64,000 nt of DNA from Fodinibius salsisoli (GCF_026229185.1 NZ_JAGGJA010000001.1:434001-498000); one strand, 5' to 3'; shown: positions 53,291 through 62,634, numbered from the stretch's first letter. Made by a program: numbers and translations. Notes: generated by a model from the letters alone, not told the origin.

Positions 53291-56209
53291 TCACCTTCCC
53301 ACTACAATAAATGGCGCCCAGTAAACCGGATGATTAAACAAGGGGTGATTGATCATCTGTAGTTTAGCCTGGCGCATAGCCGTTGCTTTCTCTCCAAAAG
53401 GAATAGAAGTATCCCAGCCGACCCATCGGAGCGTCGCATCAACCCATCCCTCTTCGCCTTTGCCTTCGATAAGTGCCTTATAAAATTCATTCATCAGCGA
53501 AGCTGTTGAGCGGTCATACACACTCCACAAGCTCACCACCACGGTAGAAGCGCCCGCATAAAAGAAAGAACGCTGCATACCCAGCATGCCTTCTCCCCGG
53601 ACCACTTTCCCCAAGCCCGTATTACAGGCACTGAGTACCACCATATCCGAACTCATGTTGAGCCCAAAAATTTCCGAACTGCGCAGCATCCCATCCTCCC
53701 TGGAGGAAGCCGTAATATCTCCTTCTGTTGATAGGGCCAGCCCACTGCGCCCCGGGCGCTCCTCGTCGATGACCCCGTGCGTGGCCATATGCACATACTG
53801 ATACCGACTCTGCTGCAGCAAATTCTTAAACGCCTGTTCCGAAACCTGTTCATCTTTCAGCATGGACACCTGCTGAAAGTGGGAGGCGATGGAATCGACC
53901 TCAATAAGCGTGGAAGGCAAGGCTGAAAGACGGCTCGAACTTAAAGCACTTCCGCCATCTGATGATTGCGATCCTGCTACAGCCAATAGTTCTTTGCGAT
54001 TTTTGGTCGATGCCTCTTCCAGAAGCTCCAGGCTCGTTAAGGAAGGCTCGTATTTTATTTTAAAGTTTTCAATCAGGTACCGATCATCCTGCAAAAGCGC
54101 CTCAAACGGGAGATAAGCCAGCGCGCCGTCCGGAACGATGATCAGGTTTTCGTATTCTTTGAGTGATTGCTCGAAGGGGGCAATGAGAATTTCATACAAT
54201 TCACCGGACTGCGATTGCAGCTGTGTCTTATCGGCATTGGCTAATATTCCGTCTCTGAATGCCGTTACCCGGGCCGTAAGCGCACTGTCTAAGGACTGAT
54301 TAGCCGGATACGAAAACTGCTCTACCCGCACCTCATCCTGACCGATAAGAAACAGGATCAACTCGTTGCCCGCTACCGCATACTCGAGTACGGCCGTCTG
54401 ATCATCGGTGAGGCTTTGGGCCCGCTGCAGGGCGATAGGTTCCGGGAGATCCAGCTTCTGCAACACCGGGTACTCTTCCTTTAATCGGTTTTCATAGGCC
54501 GCATAATTAAGCTCTGTGGTACGTATCTGCTCGCTGATTCGAGCCTGTTGCTGCGCGTCTGGCGCCCGCTCCAGTTGGGTGTAGAGGCTGTCGATCCTGT
54601 TCTGTTTTTCGTTGCGTTGGATGCGGACCTCCTCGGGCAGCTGCTGCTCAATATTCTGGGTAGCTTTGGCCAGGTCATCACTGAAGGAGCGCGCCTTGGC
54701 CTGTTCAACCAGGGTAAAAGCCCGCGGCGTGTCTTGGGTATAATTGAGCACCCAGGAGGCCAGCTCGGTATAAAAGTCAGAATGTTTTTTAAAATAGCCG
54801 GTTTTCAGATTAGAGACGGCGCCCGCCTTGCCTCGCCCTTCCTCAATGATATCAACGGCTTTCTGCCCGTACACCACCGCGCTATCGGAATTGAGCTTGT
54901 GGTACTGCCGGGCCAGCTGCTTAAGGATCCCCAGCCGGTTGTTTCTAGGCAAATAGGTACTGTAGGCATACGCTTTTTTGTAATGCGTTAAGGCAGATTC
55001 ATCCTTCCCTTCCGCCGCATTTATTTCGCCCAAATAAGCCGAAGCATTTTCCCGTATCTCATAACTCTCCGTTGAATCGCCTATGGACTTAATCTGGCTG
55101 GCATAGACTCGGGCCTGCTCAAATTTTTGCTCCTCCAGCGCCAGCTCCACCATGGTGTTGAGCGAAGAAGCAATGTCGTACGGGTTGCCCACTTCTTTTC
55201 GCAACGCCAGAGCCTTCTTAAAATAAGTGGCGGCCTCTTGGGTCTGGCCCTGCTCCCAAAGCAGTTTCCCCAGGTTTTTGGTCGTCGTAGCGATCGATTG
55301 CGGCCCCGCCACTTTCTCTTTCATTGCTAAACTTTGCCGGTAATAATCCTTCGCCTTTTCATATTCTCCCAAGGTTTTATAAAGAAGCCCGATGTTGTTC
55401 AGTACAAGACCTATTCTCTGTGGGACACCAGCCTGCTGACTATACTTTAAGCTTTTTTGATAGGCAGTCAATGCTTGACTATAATTTCCCAATTCTCTTT
55501 GTATGCTTGCTATAGTTCCATAGCTCACCGACATCATAAAAACGTTATTTAGTTCTTTACGAATGCCGATACTTTTTGTGTAATACTCCAACGCCTTTTC
55601 GTAAAGAGAAAGGGCTTTATAAATACTCCCAATATTATTTAAAGTAATTGCAATGCTTTTCTTATTACCTAATCCTTGAAAATAAAGAAGTGCTTTTTGG
55701 CTATACTCCAATGCCTTACCTAAATTTCCCTTTTTGTTGAACACGCTTCCCAAATTATCATAGACTACTCCAATCAGTAAGCTATCGCCCGATTGCTCTG
55801 CCAAAGGCATTGATTTTTGATAAAAAGATAATGCTTCATCTGTTTTTCCAATTCTGCTGGAAGACCAGCCCATACTATTGTACAGATCACCCCGGTTGTA
55901 GGCATCATTGGCCGGATGATCGACATTAAGGAGCATTTTATAGAGGGTCATCGCCTCCTCATTTTTCGAGCGATAGACCATTGCGCTGGCATATTCCTTG
56001 CCCGCCTCCAGCCATGAGGTAGTATCCTGAAAGTTCCGGTAGATCTGGTAGGCCTCCCGGTAATAAAACTCGGCCTGCTCCATGTTGCCGCCCTGGTCAT
56101 ACTGCTTGCCCTGCTGCAGCAATGAGTCGGCTAACTGTACGCTTTGTCCCCACAAAGCAAGCGGCAGCCCCAAAAGCATCCCAAAGAAGAGTAGCCACCG
56201 TTTATTCAT
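53291..56209 (-). CDS. secreted TPR-CHAT caspase-like protease 1
   Basis: ATG 56209 gives 972 residues: a signal peptide (WLLFFGMLLGLPLALWGQS), then about nine 40-residue TPRs (residues about 90-420, e.g. DNLGSVFNKKGNLGKALEYSQKAL), a helical linker, and a C-terminal CHAT domain. The catalytic dyad is His811 in HMATHGVIDE and Cys862 in VLSACNTGLG. A GTG seven codons upstream is less likely. CHAT domains are caspase/separase-like Cys proteases, often activated through TPRs. Export means it should act in the periplasm or on the surface. Substrates are unknown; a 33-codon gene lies between it and the second copy. Confidence 0.93.
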   Translation of the reverse strand: MNKRWLLFFGMLLGLPLALWGQSVQLADSLLQQGKQYDQGGNMEQAEFYYREAYQIYRNFQDTTSWLEAGKEYASAMVYRSKNEEAMTLYKMLLNVDHPANDAYNRGDLYNSMGWSSSRIGKTDEALSFYQKSMPLAEQSGDSLLIGVVYDNLGSVFNKKGNLGKALEYSQKALLYFQGLGNKKSIAITLNNIGSIYKALSLYEKALEYYTKSIGIRKELNNVFMMSVSYGTIASIQRELGNYSQALTAYQKSLKYSQQAGVPQRIGLVLNNIGLLYKTLGEYEKAKDYYRQSLAMKEKVAGPQSIATTTKNLGKLLWEQGQTQEAATYFKKALALRKEVGNPYDIASSLNTMVELALEEQKFEQARVYASQIKSIGDSTESYEIRENASAYLGEINAAEGKDESALTHYKKAYAYSTYLPRNNRLGILKQLARQYHKLNSDSAVVYGQKAVDIIEEGRGKAGAVSNLKTGYFKKHSDFYTELASWVLNYTQDTPRAFTLVEQAKARSFSDDLAKATQNIEQQLPEEVRIQRNEKQNRIDSLYTQLERAPDAQQQARISEQIRTTELNYAAYENRLKEEYPVLQKLDLPEPIALQRAQSLTDDQTAVLEYAVAGNELILFLIGQDEVRVEQFSYPANQSLDSALTARVTAFRDGILANADKTQLQSQSGELYEILIAPFEQSLKEYENLIIVPDGALAYLPFEALLQDDRYLIENFKIKYEPSLTSLELLEEASTKNRKELLAVAGSQSSDGGSALSSSRLSALPSTLIEVDSIASHFQQVSMLKDEQVSEQAFKNLLQQSRYQYVHMATHGVIDEERPGRSGLALSTEGDITASSREDGMLRSSEIFGLNMSSDMVVLSACNTGLGKVVRGEGMLGMQRSFFYAGASTVVVSLWSVYDRSTASLMNEFYKALIEGKGEEGWVDATLRWVGWDTSIPFGEKATAMRQAKLQMINHPLFNHPVYWAPFIVVGR

Positions 56210-56352
56210 GATATTTATTTTAAAGCCCACCGATTGAAATAATTCCCTGCTTTATTTTTTAAAGTACACTAGTAATCCAAGCTGTTTTAAGAGGACTTTA
56301 AAACCAACTGTTTACTCTTCAACTACATTCGCCCCTATAAAAATTGGGTCTC

Positions 56353-56400
56353 ACTGCACTCAGCCTGACGTCATATTGAGCGCAGTCCCGATCAGTCGGG
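56353..56400. repeat. dispersed palindromic repeat fragment
   Basis: ACTGCACTCA (56353-56362) pairs with TGAGCGCAGT (56377-56386) with one mismatch, and CCCGA-TCAG-TCGGG (56387-56400) follows directly. Such GTCA-TTGAGCGCAGTC blocks resemble short intergenic repeats common in this group. The rest of 56210-56592 has no gene; a GTACT/AGTAC mini-dyad lies before the mini-gene. Confidence 0.6.
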
Positions 56401-56592
56401 AAAATATGTACCAGTATTTCAAAGCCCCCTAAAACCTTTGCTATAAGGCCCATCACATTAAAATATAAAATAGAAGTATCCTAACCATTTAAAAACTGGC
56501 ATTTGTACCAAAATTATGACACTTTATTATGGTGCTCAGTTTGAAATGGGGTACTTATAGTACAAATAACACTCAACAAATCAGGAGATATT

Positions 56593-56694
56593 ATGTTAGA
56601 ACCTTTAGATAGTTCCACCTTATTAGCTTTTTCAGCTATACCGGACCAAGAAGAGACCAAGAATGACGATGACGACGATAGCCGGTCAACTTAA
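56593..56694 (+). CDS. 33-residue mini-protein between the two CHAT genes
   Basis: ATG 56593 to TAA 56692-56694 encodes 33 residues: MLEPLDSSTLLAFSAIPDQE, then a short linker and an acidic tail of five Asp ending SRST. An AGGAG ribosome site (56583-56587) is 5 bases before the ATG, and a textbook terminator follows 39 bp after the stop, so this is a complete small transcription unit. It runs opposite to both flanking CHAT genes. There is no signal peptide. It could be a substrate, inhibitor or signal for the CHAT proteases, or an unrelated small protein; no family is recognised. Confidence 0.62.
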   Translation: MLEPLDSSTLLAFSAIPDQEETKNDDDDDSRST

Positions 56695-56733
56695 TTAGAT
56701 CGTTCATTGATTTAGATAACCAACTTCATTCCG

Positions 56734-56766
56734 GCCACATGTTGTCTATCAGCATGTGGCTTTTTT
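56734..56766 (+). terminator. intrinsic terminator of the mini-gene
   Basis: GCCACATG (56734-56741) pairs perfectly with CATGTGGC (56753-56760) around an 11-base loop and is followed by six T. On the minus strand there is no T-run, so it serves the plus-strand mini-gene only. Confidence 0.9.
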
Positions 56767-56789
56767 GTTGCAAGGAGCCCCTTCTCATA

Positions 56790-59700
56790 TCAGTGGCCAA
56801 TAAATATAAATGGTGCCCAATATTTGGGATGCGCATACTGAACACCCTTAATCATCTGTCTCTTAGTTCGCTGAAGCGCCAAAGGCATCCCTTCATCCTG
56901 TAAATGGTGCCGGTAAAAGTCCTCCATCAACCGGGCTGAGGAACGATCATCGACATCCCAGAGCGAAACCAACAAGTTTTGGGCACCGGCATACTGAAAG
57001 GCCCGGCTCAGGCTCATCATCCCTTCTCCCCGTGCCATCGAACCAATACCGGTTTTACAGGCACTGAGCGCTACAAGGCGGGCATCCAGCTGCAGGTTAT
57101 AAATTTCTGAAGTATATAATACGCCATCATCCTGCGGCTCCGAGGTCGAGAATAAGATGGCCGATTGCCCGGGATCTTCTTCCGACACAACAGCGTGGGT
57201 GGCCAGGTGGATATAACGATAGTTCGTAAGCGGAATATCTTTAAAAGCATTTTCAGTCGCTTCATCCTCCAGGAAAAGAGCCGGCTGGCCCTCCGGGGTC
57301 AGGAACGAATGTTCTTCCTCAAAAAGCGTTCCCAGTGTTTCCACTTCCCGTTTGCTAAGCGGCAGCGGCGACAGGGGACGATCAGAATGGGGATAACTCC
57401 GCTGCCGGCCGGCCTTCTGGTCCGGATCAAATCCGGGTGCGACCCCCAGGAAGGACCGCTGCCGTTCATCCGTCGTGGTGGCCCGGCTAACCTGGAGATA
57501 ACTGGCGGAAGGAGCGTAACTGATGGTGAAGTCCTTCACCAGGTACGGCAATTCATGAAATCGTTCGGCAGCATCCTCCGTAATTGCGTGGGTTACCAAG
57601 CTTTCAAAAGGCAAATGATGCAGTGGCCCATCCGGAATAATGGTCAGCTGGTTACCCTGTATCAAATCCCGCAGGGGATCAAATAACTGGGTATAGAGGT
57701 AATAGCTTTCCTCGACAAAGGCCTTTACTGAGTTCACTTCCCGCATCTGTTTGCGATACCGGATGATGCTTTCCTCCAGAAGAGAATCTACAGGCAGCCT
57801 TCGCAGCCGGGTCTCTTCTTCGGTCAGTACAAACGCATACAAATCATCAGAACCCCAAAAATATCGGATCATCGTTTGGTTACCGGCCAGCATCTTTCGG
57901 CGTACCTCGGCCGCACGTACTACCAGCGGCTGGTACATCAGCTCATAATAGGAGGGATAGCCTTGCTCCACCTGTTCCATATGTTGTGTGAGTGCCTGCC
58001 GGCTATGGAAAAGGGAATCCTCAAGAGATCTCCGTCGGAGCGAATCGGTCGATTGGGACGGTTCGGCCTGTACCTTCAGTTTTTCCTGTAAGGTTGTCAG
58101 CCGACTTTTAAGCTCATATTCTTGTTCAATAAGCGTATCGGGCACTCCGGCAAACTTCCGGGCCTGCAGGTGTTGTAGCTGCTCAAGCAAGAGCTGTCCA
58201 CTACTTTTCTCGGCAAAATAAAAGGCATACTCTTTATAATCGGCATTTCCGGTCTTCTGCAACAACTGGCAGGCCGTTGTAAAGCCTTGTTTATAGATCT
58301 CAGCACTGCGCTTTCGCAACTGGAGCTTCGATGTTTTGCGATGATAGGATTTTTGGAGATCGCCGACCAGCTGCGTAAGCTTCAGGTACGTTTGCATCGC
58401 CTGCTTCAGCGGAGATGTTTCACCGGATTGATCCGCATACTTTTGCAATACCCGGGCCTGCTGCTGCAGGGTCTCTACCAGTTGTGTAGGATAGAGCACC
58501 TCCTCAATCGGCAATTGTTGAGCGGCGACCTCACTGCCCGATCCTCTGATAAAAATATCCGCCGCCTGCCTGAAATATTTGAGCGCCTGCTCATAATTCC
58601 CGGCCATGCCATGGGTCTCGCCAATTTTGGTGTAGGTATCTCCGATGAAGGGATGGTCCGCCCTCAATTTATCCAAATTTATCTGCAGGTCCTGCTGGTA
58701 ATAATCGAGTGCTTTGTCATAAGATTGCTTGTTGGCGTAGGCCTGCCCCAGGTTGGCATACGTATTGGCCAGCTCCGGATGTCCCTCGGGAAAGTGATCC
58801 AAATATAAGGACTCAGCTTGTTTGTAGTGGGTGATCGCCTCATCATACTGCCCCATATCGTAATGAATAGCCCCCAGATTTTGATAGGCGATAGCAATAT
58901 CCGGATGGCCATTATCCAGCAGTTTCTTTTTAATGGCAAGTGCTTTCTTGAGGTAATCGGTAGCCTTGTCAAGTTCATCCATCTCCGAATAGACGATGCC
59001 CACGTTATTATACCCCGCAGCGACCAAGCGGTGATTTTCGCCATGGAAATCTGCTAACACCTGCGTCGCATTCTTCATATGGTCCAGCGCCCGCTGGTAA
59101 TCACCCTGATAGTAATAAGTGATGGCCATATTGTTGAAACCCTTGGCCAAGTCGGGATGAGGCCGGGGCAAAATTTCCTGATCGATCTCCAGGGACTGCC
59201 GGTAATATTCCAGGGCCGTTTCCCAGTTGCCTTGGCCCTGGTGCACCACCCCGTAACTGTTATAAATGCGGCCCAACAACCGTTTATCCTCAACTCCGTT
59301 ACGGTGATAGTATGATTCGGCTTTTCCCAACTGCTGCAGCGCCCGGTCATAATTTCCCCGGGACTGATAAACGTCGCCAATACTGGCAAGTAATCGTGTT
59401 TGCAGGTTAGGTAACCTTGCACTATCAGCAGACTTTAATCCTTTGCGATACCACTCCAGGGCCTTTTTATAGTCGGCCCGGGCCTCAGCAAGTACGCCCC
59501 TGTGATGGTAGGCTTTAACCCGGAAGGAGTGATCATTATGCCCATCCTGCTGGTGTAATACAATCGCTTCCTCCAGCAGTCGTTCGGATTCCCCGGGCTC
59601 ATCCTGACTGTATTTATTCAGGCTCAGCTTATAAATCGCCATCGCCTTTCGGTGCGAATCATCGGATGCCTCAAATTCCTTAACCGAGCGCTGAAGGTAA

Positions 59701-59858
59701 GTGTTCGAAGAGTCGTATCGGGCGGCAAAGCGAAGAGCATCTCCTTTTGCATAAGCTGGCGACGTAGATGCCTCATCTTGCCCCTGAACAGCCACAGTGA
59801 GGGCCAGAACCCCAAAAAGAGTTGTCAGTAGCCGTGTAAAAGTGTTCGTAATCTGCAC
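56790..59858 (-). CDS. secreted TPR-CHAT caspase-like protease 2
   Basis: This 1022-residue protein starts at GTG 59858 with a signal peptide (LLTTLFGVLALTVAVQGQ) and a GAGGG ribosome-like site in front. About nine TPRs follow (residues about 60-460), several of the 42-residue kinesin-light-chain type (e.g. AIAYQNLGAIHYDMGQYDEA). The CHAT domain carries His888 (HLATHAVVSE) and Cys934 (ALSACKTGIG). It resembles the first CHAT protein in layout but not closely in sequence, so the two may have different targets. It is followed, across the mini-gene, by the control region of the first. Confidence 0.93.
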   Translation of the reverse strand: MQITNTFTRLLTTLFGVLALTVAVQGQDEASTSPAYAKGDALRFAARYDSSNTYLQRSVKEFEASDDSHRKAMAIYKLSLNKYSQDEPGESERLLEEAIVLHQQDGHNDHSFRVKAYHHRGVLAEARADYKKALEWYRKGLKSADSARLPNLQTRLLASIGDVYQSRGNYDRALQQLGKAESYYHRNGVEDKRLLGRIYNSYGVVHQGQGNWETALEYYRQSLEIDQEILPRPHPDLAKGFNNMAITYYYQGDYQRALDHMKNATQVLADFHGENHRLVAAGYNNVGIVYSEMDELDKATDYLKKALAIKKKLLDNGHPDIAIAYQNLGAIHYDMGQYDEAITHYKQAESLYLDHFPEGHPELANTYANLGQAYANKQSYDKALDYYQQDLQINLDKLRADHPFIGDTYTKIGETHGMAGNYEQALKYFRQAADIFIRGSGSEVAAQQLPIEEVLYPTQLVETLQQQARVLQKYADQSGETSPLKQAMQTYLKLTQLVGDLQKSYHRKTSKLQLRKRSAEIYKQGFTTACQLLQKTGNADYKEYAFYFAEKSSGQLLLEQLQHLQARKFAGVPDTLIEQEYELKSRLTTLQEKLKVQAEPSQSTDSLRRRSLEDSLFHSRQALTQHMEQVEQGYPSYYELMYQPLVVRAAEVRRKMLAGNQTMIRYFWGSDDLYAFVLTEEETRLRRLPVDSLLEESIIRYRKQMREVNSVKAFVEESYYLYTQLFDPLRDLIQGNQLTIIPDGPLHHLPFESLVTHAITEDAAERFHELPYLVKDFTISYAPSASYLQVSRATTTDERQRSFLGVAPGFDPDQKAGRQRSYPHSDRPLSPLPLSKREVETLGTLFEEEHSFLTPEGQPALFLEDEATENAFKDIPLTNYRYIHLATHAVVSEEDPGQSAILFSTSEPQDDGVLYTSEIYNLQLDARLVALSACKTGIGSMARGEGMMSLSRAFQYAGAQNLLVSLWDVDDRSSARLMEDFYRHHLQDEGMPLALQRTKRQMIKGVQYAHPKYWAPFIFIGH

Positions 59859-59969
59859 GGGGATTGCCCTCGTTTTTGAATATGCTTGAAAAAACTACCT
59901 GATTGTCTCCATTAACAGCATCTTCTAAGAGAGGAAATAACTACGATATAAGCTACCTTCTGCTACCTG

Positions 59970-60923
59970 CTACTCCTTGAACATAGAGTTTACAAACAGC
60001 TCGCGGTCGAAGACCTGCAAGTCTTCAATTTCTTCTCCCACGCCGATGTATTTGACCGGTACATCCAGCTCGTTCGAGACGCCAATTACGATACCCCCTT
60101 TGGCTGTGCCATCCAGTTTGGTGAGTACCAACCCCGTGATATCTACAAAATCAGTAAAGGCTCTGGCCTGCTGCATCGCATTTTGTCCCGTTGAGGCATC
60201 GAGCACCAGCAGCACTTCGTGTGGGGCACCCTCTACCACCTTCCCCATTACACGCTTTATTTTTGCCAGCTCTTCCATCAGCGACTTCTTATTGTGCAAA
60301 CGTCCGGCGGTGTCTACCAACGCAATATCAGCTTGCTTGGCCTTAGCCGACTCTACGGTATCATAAGCCACAGCAGCGGGATCAGCGTTCTGCCCCTGCT
60401 GAATAATGGGCACATCTGCCCGCTCGCTCCATATTTTAAGCTGATCAACGGCAGCTGCCCGAAAGGTATCGGCGGCACCGAGCATTACGTTCTTGCCCGA
60501 CGTTTTGTACAGGTGGGCCAGCTTACCAATAGTGGTGGTCTTGCCTACGCCATTTACGCCGACGATCATCACGATATGGGGTTTCTGGGGAAATTCCGCA
60601 TCAAAATCCGCAGGTTTATCGGGAGCATGATCTTTAAGAAGGGCAATGATTTCTTCCCGCAGGATACCCTGCAGCTCACTGCTATTCAAATATTTATCCC
60701 GGGCTACCCGTGCCTCAATACGGTCAATAATTTCTACCGTTGTTTTAACCCCTACATCCGAGGTGATAAGGATCTCTTCGAGGTCGTCCAGCACGCCGGC
60801 ATCCACGGTCTTTTTACCGGCGATAGCCTTCCCGATCTTATTCATGATGCCGGACCGGCTTTTTTCTACCCCTTTCTCAACCTTTTCTTTCTTTTTGAGA
60901 CCTATTTTTTCTAAAAAACCCAT
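59970..60923 (-). CDS. ftsY: signal recognition particle receptor FtsY
   Basis: This 317-residue SRP receptor GTPase delivers ribosomes making membrane proteins. The NG domain is complete: G1 VGVNGVGKTTTIGKLA, G3 DTAGRLHNKKSLMEEL, G4 TKLDGTAKGG, and the closing PVKYIGVGEEIEDLQVFD. The acidic A domain of E. coli is replaced by a short basic start (GLKKKEKVEKGVEKSRSG), as usual in this group. It lies 111 bp before the second CHAT gene on the same strand; no functional link is implied. Confidence 0.97.
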   Translation of the reverse strand: MGFLEKIGLKKKEKVEKGVEKSRSGIMNKIGKAIAGKKTVDAGVLDDLEEILITSDVGVKTTVEIIDRIEARVARDKYLNSSELQGILREEIIALLKDHAPDKPADFDAEFPQKPHIVMIVGVNGVGKTTTIGKLAHLYKTSGKNVMLGAADTFRAAAVDQLKIWSERADVPIIQQGQNADPAAVAYDTVESAKAKQADIALVDTAGRLHNKKSLMEELAKIKRVMGKVVEGAPHEVLLVLDASTGQNAMQQARAFTDFVDITGLVLTKLDGTAKGGIVIGVSNELDVPVKYIGVGEEIEDLQVFDRELFVNSMFKE

Positions 60924-60996
60924 AATTGTTTGCTATTGATGTAGCCACGTATTCACAAAAGGTTCATGCCATAATGTTTTGGTGGCCAATAATGAT

Positions 60997-61587
60997 TCAG
61001 TTAAATGCTACGCCTTTACGAATTTCGTTGAAACGATGAAGATAATCAAAGAAGGAGAAAAACATAAGGGCCAGTGAATTGCCCATAAACAACAGGTGGG
61101 CCGGCTCAGCGTCGGGAAAGAAAAACACCGACAACCAATACAAGCCTAAGGCATTGACGCTTATTTTACCCGACATGACGGCCATGGCTACTTTGCCATG
61201 CATCTGCTGAATGTAGAGGGACCCACTTAGGATCAGCGCATCACGAACCAGTTCCACAATGAAAAACCACAGGGGAATAATACCAATATAGACGGCATAT
61301 AAAAACAGGATAAAAGCACAGAATTTGTCGGCCACCGGGTCAAGCACTTTACCCCATTCCGAAACCTGATCGGTCTGCCGGGCTATATATCCATCCAGGT
61401 AATCTGAGACAATACCATACAGAACGAGCAGGCTAATGGCCCACGTTATCTGCTGACCATTATAATAATGAAGGTAGATAATGGGGATGGCCACCAGGAT
61501 GCGTGAAAAAGAGATCAGGTTCGACCAGGTAAACAGCACCTGCCGAACGGTTACCTCTTTCTGATCTATGTTGTATGATTTTGTCAA
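60997..61587 (-). CDS. CDP-alcohol phosphatidyltransferase family protein
   Basis: This 196-residue membrane enzyme has the full signature D-x2-DG-x2-AR-x8-G-x3-D-x3-D in SDYLDGYIARQTDQ and WGKVLDPVADKF, and about five helices. It transfers a phosphatidyl group from CDP-diacylglycerol to an alcohol, such as glycerol 3-phosphate (PgsA) or inositol phosphate. The alcohol cannot be told from sequence alone. The start is TTG 61587; the frame has no ATG before the conserved region. It is divergent from the NUDIX gene and its 5' end overlaps that gene's upstream region. Confidence 0.9.
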   Translation of the reverse strand: MTKSYNIDQKEVTVRQVLFTWSNLISFSRILVAIPIIYLHYYNGQQITWAISLLVLYGIVSDYLDGYIARQTDQVSEWGKVLDPVADKFCAFILFLYAVYIGIIPLWFFIVELVRDALILSGSLYIQQMHGKVAMAVMSGKISVNALGLYWLSVFFFPDAEPAHLLFMGNSLALMFFSFFDYLHRFNEIRKGVAFN

Positions 61588-61649
61588 TGGAAACCAAATT
61601 CTTTCTTATACTTGATCTTCAGCAGCTTAAGATACGCAAAATTCTGCCC

Positions 61650-62219
61650 ATGACCGACTCTCATAAACTGATCGAACAGACCCAATCATCCGAAGAAATC
61701 TTTAACGGCCGGTTGTTGCATGTTTTCCTGGACCATGTCCGGCTGCCCGATGGATCTACTTCTACCCGTGAATGGATTAAACATCCGGGGGCTTCTGCAG
61801 TAGTGCCGGTATTTGAAAATGGCGATGTAATGCTGGTGCGGCAGTTTCGCTACCCGGTCTCTCAAATATTCCATGAGGTGCCGGCCGGCAAGATCGATCC
61901 CGATGAAAATGCAGACACCACTGCCGAGCGCGAACTCAATGAAGAAGCCGGGTTGGTTTGCCAGCAATTCCAGTATATTGGTCACTTTTACCCGGGGATC
62001 GGCTATTCGGATGAGATCATCCATATCTATGCCGCCTGGGATATCGAAGCTTTTGATCAACAAGTGGATGACGATGAGTTCCTGCTGAAGGAACGACTGC
62101 CCTTCAAAGAAGCCATAGAGATGGTCCATTCCGGCGAAATATCAGACGGCAAAACGATGGTCAGCCTGTTGCGAACGTGGCACTGGTGGCAAAAGGAGGG
62201 ACCGTTTAGTATTCAGTGA
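61650..62219 (+). CDS. NUDIX hydrolase (ADP-ribose pyrophosphatase-like)
   Basis: ATG 61650 gives 189 residues with the Nudix box GKIDPDENADTTAEREL and NEEAGL (GX5EX7REUXEEXGU). The preceding VMLVRQFRYPVSQIFHEVPAG is typical of ADP-ribose pyrophosphatases of the NudF/YffH type, which clear ADP-ribose or sugar nucleotides. An in-frame TTG 25 codons upstream would overlap the divergent gene and is not needed. It is followed by a long inverted repeat (62229-62280). Confidence 0.93.
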   Translation: MTDSHKLIEQTQSSEEIFNGRLLHVFLDHVRLPDGSTSTREWIKHPGASAVVPVFENGDVMLVRQFRYPVSQIFHEVPAGKIDPDENADTTAERELNEEAGLVCQQFQYIGHFYPGIGYSDEIIHIYAAWDIEAFDQQVDDDEFLLKERLPFKEAIEMVHSGEISDGKTMVSLLRTWHWWQKEGPFSIQ

Positions 62220-62228
62220 ACAAAGGCG

Positions 62229-62280
62229 AGACGGTAAACGTAAAATATGAGAAATAACTATCACGCCACGTTTGCCGTCT
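62229..62280. terminator. 13-bp inverted repeat between convergent genes
   Basis: AGACGGTAAACGT (62229-62241) pairs with ACGTTTGCCGTCT (62268-62280) with one G-T wobble across a 26-base loop. It lies between the convergent NUDIX gene and the acidic protein gene and touches the latter's stop codon. It lacks a clear T-run; it may be a terminator or a dispersed palindrome. Confidence 0.5.
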
Positions 62281-62581
62281 ATGAAATAATACCTTCCTCC
62301 ACGGATAGCTCATACAGGGATTTATGCAAATCAGTATCAGAAATGTCACCACGATTGATCAGCTCTTCCACCTCATCGCCCTGAAGCATCAGGATACAGC
62401 CCATTTCGTTGAGCACTTCATCAAATTTTCGGGGATCTGCATTGGATAGCTTGTCGAGATCAATACCCTCCGGATTTTTCCTCACATTCACCAGGCAGTA
62501 GAAGTTATCCTCATCGTCGTCGCCGAATCCAAATATCTCGAGTTTAGTATCGTCTTTTTCTAACATAGTACAATCTAACAT
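62279..62581 (-). CDS. small acidic protein of unknown function
   Basis: This protein of 100 residues (95 if ATG 62566 is used) is strongly acidic: LEIFGFGDDDEDNFYCLVNV at the N-terminus, then KLSNADPRKFDEVLNEMGCILMLQGDEVEELINRGDISD. It has no signal peptide or membrane helix, and I recognise no family. It lies 53 bp after an HTH gene on the same strand, so co-transcription is possible. Codon use and the clean end support it as a real gene. Confidence 0.65.
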   Translation of the reverse strand: MLDCTMLEKDDTKLEIFGFGDDDEDNFYCLVNVRKNPEGIDLDKLSNADPRKFDEVLNEMGCILMLQGDEVEELINRGDISDTDLHKSLYELSVEEGIIS

Positions 62582-62634
62582 CCGAAATTATAGTTTATCT
62601 GATAAGTAGCAGGGCAGGGCTACCATGCGGGGCG

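Noticed and set aside
53291-59858. CRISPR-linked Craspase or bacterial gasdermin system
   Set aside because: TPR-CHAT proteins suggested this, but both are exported and no Cas7-11, CRISPR array or gasdermin-like gene lies in the window.
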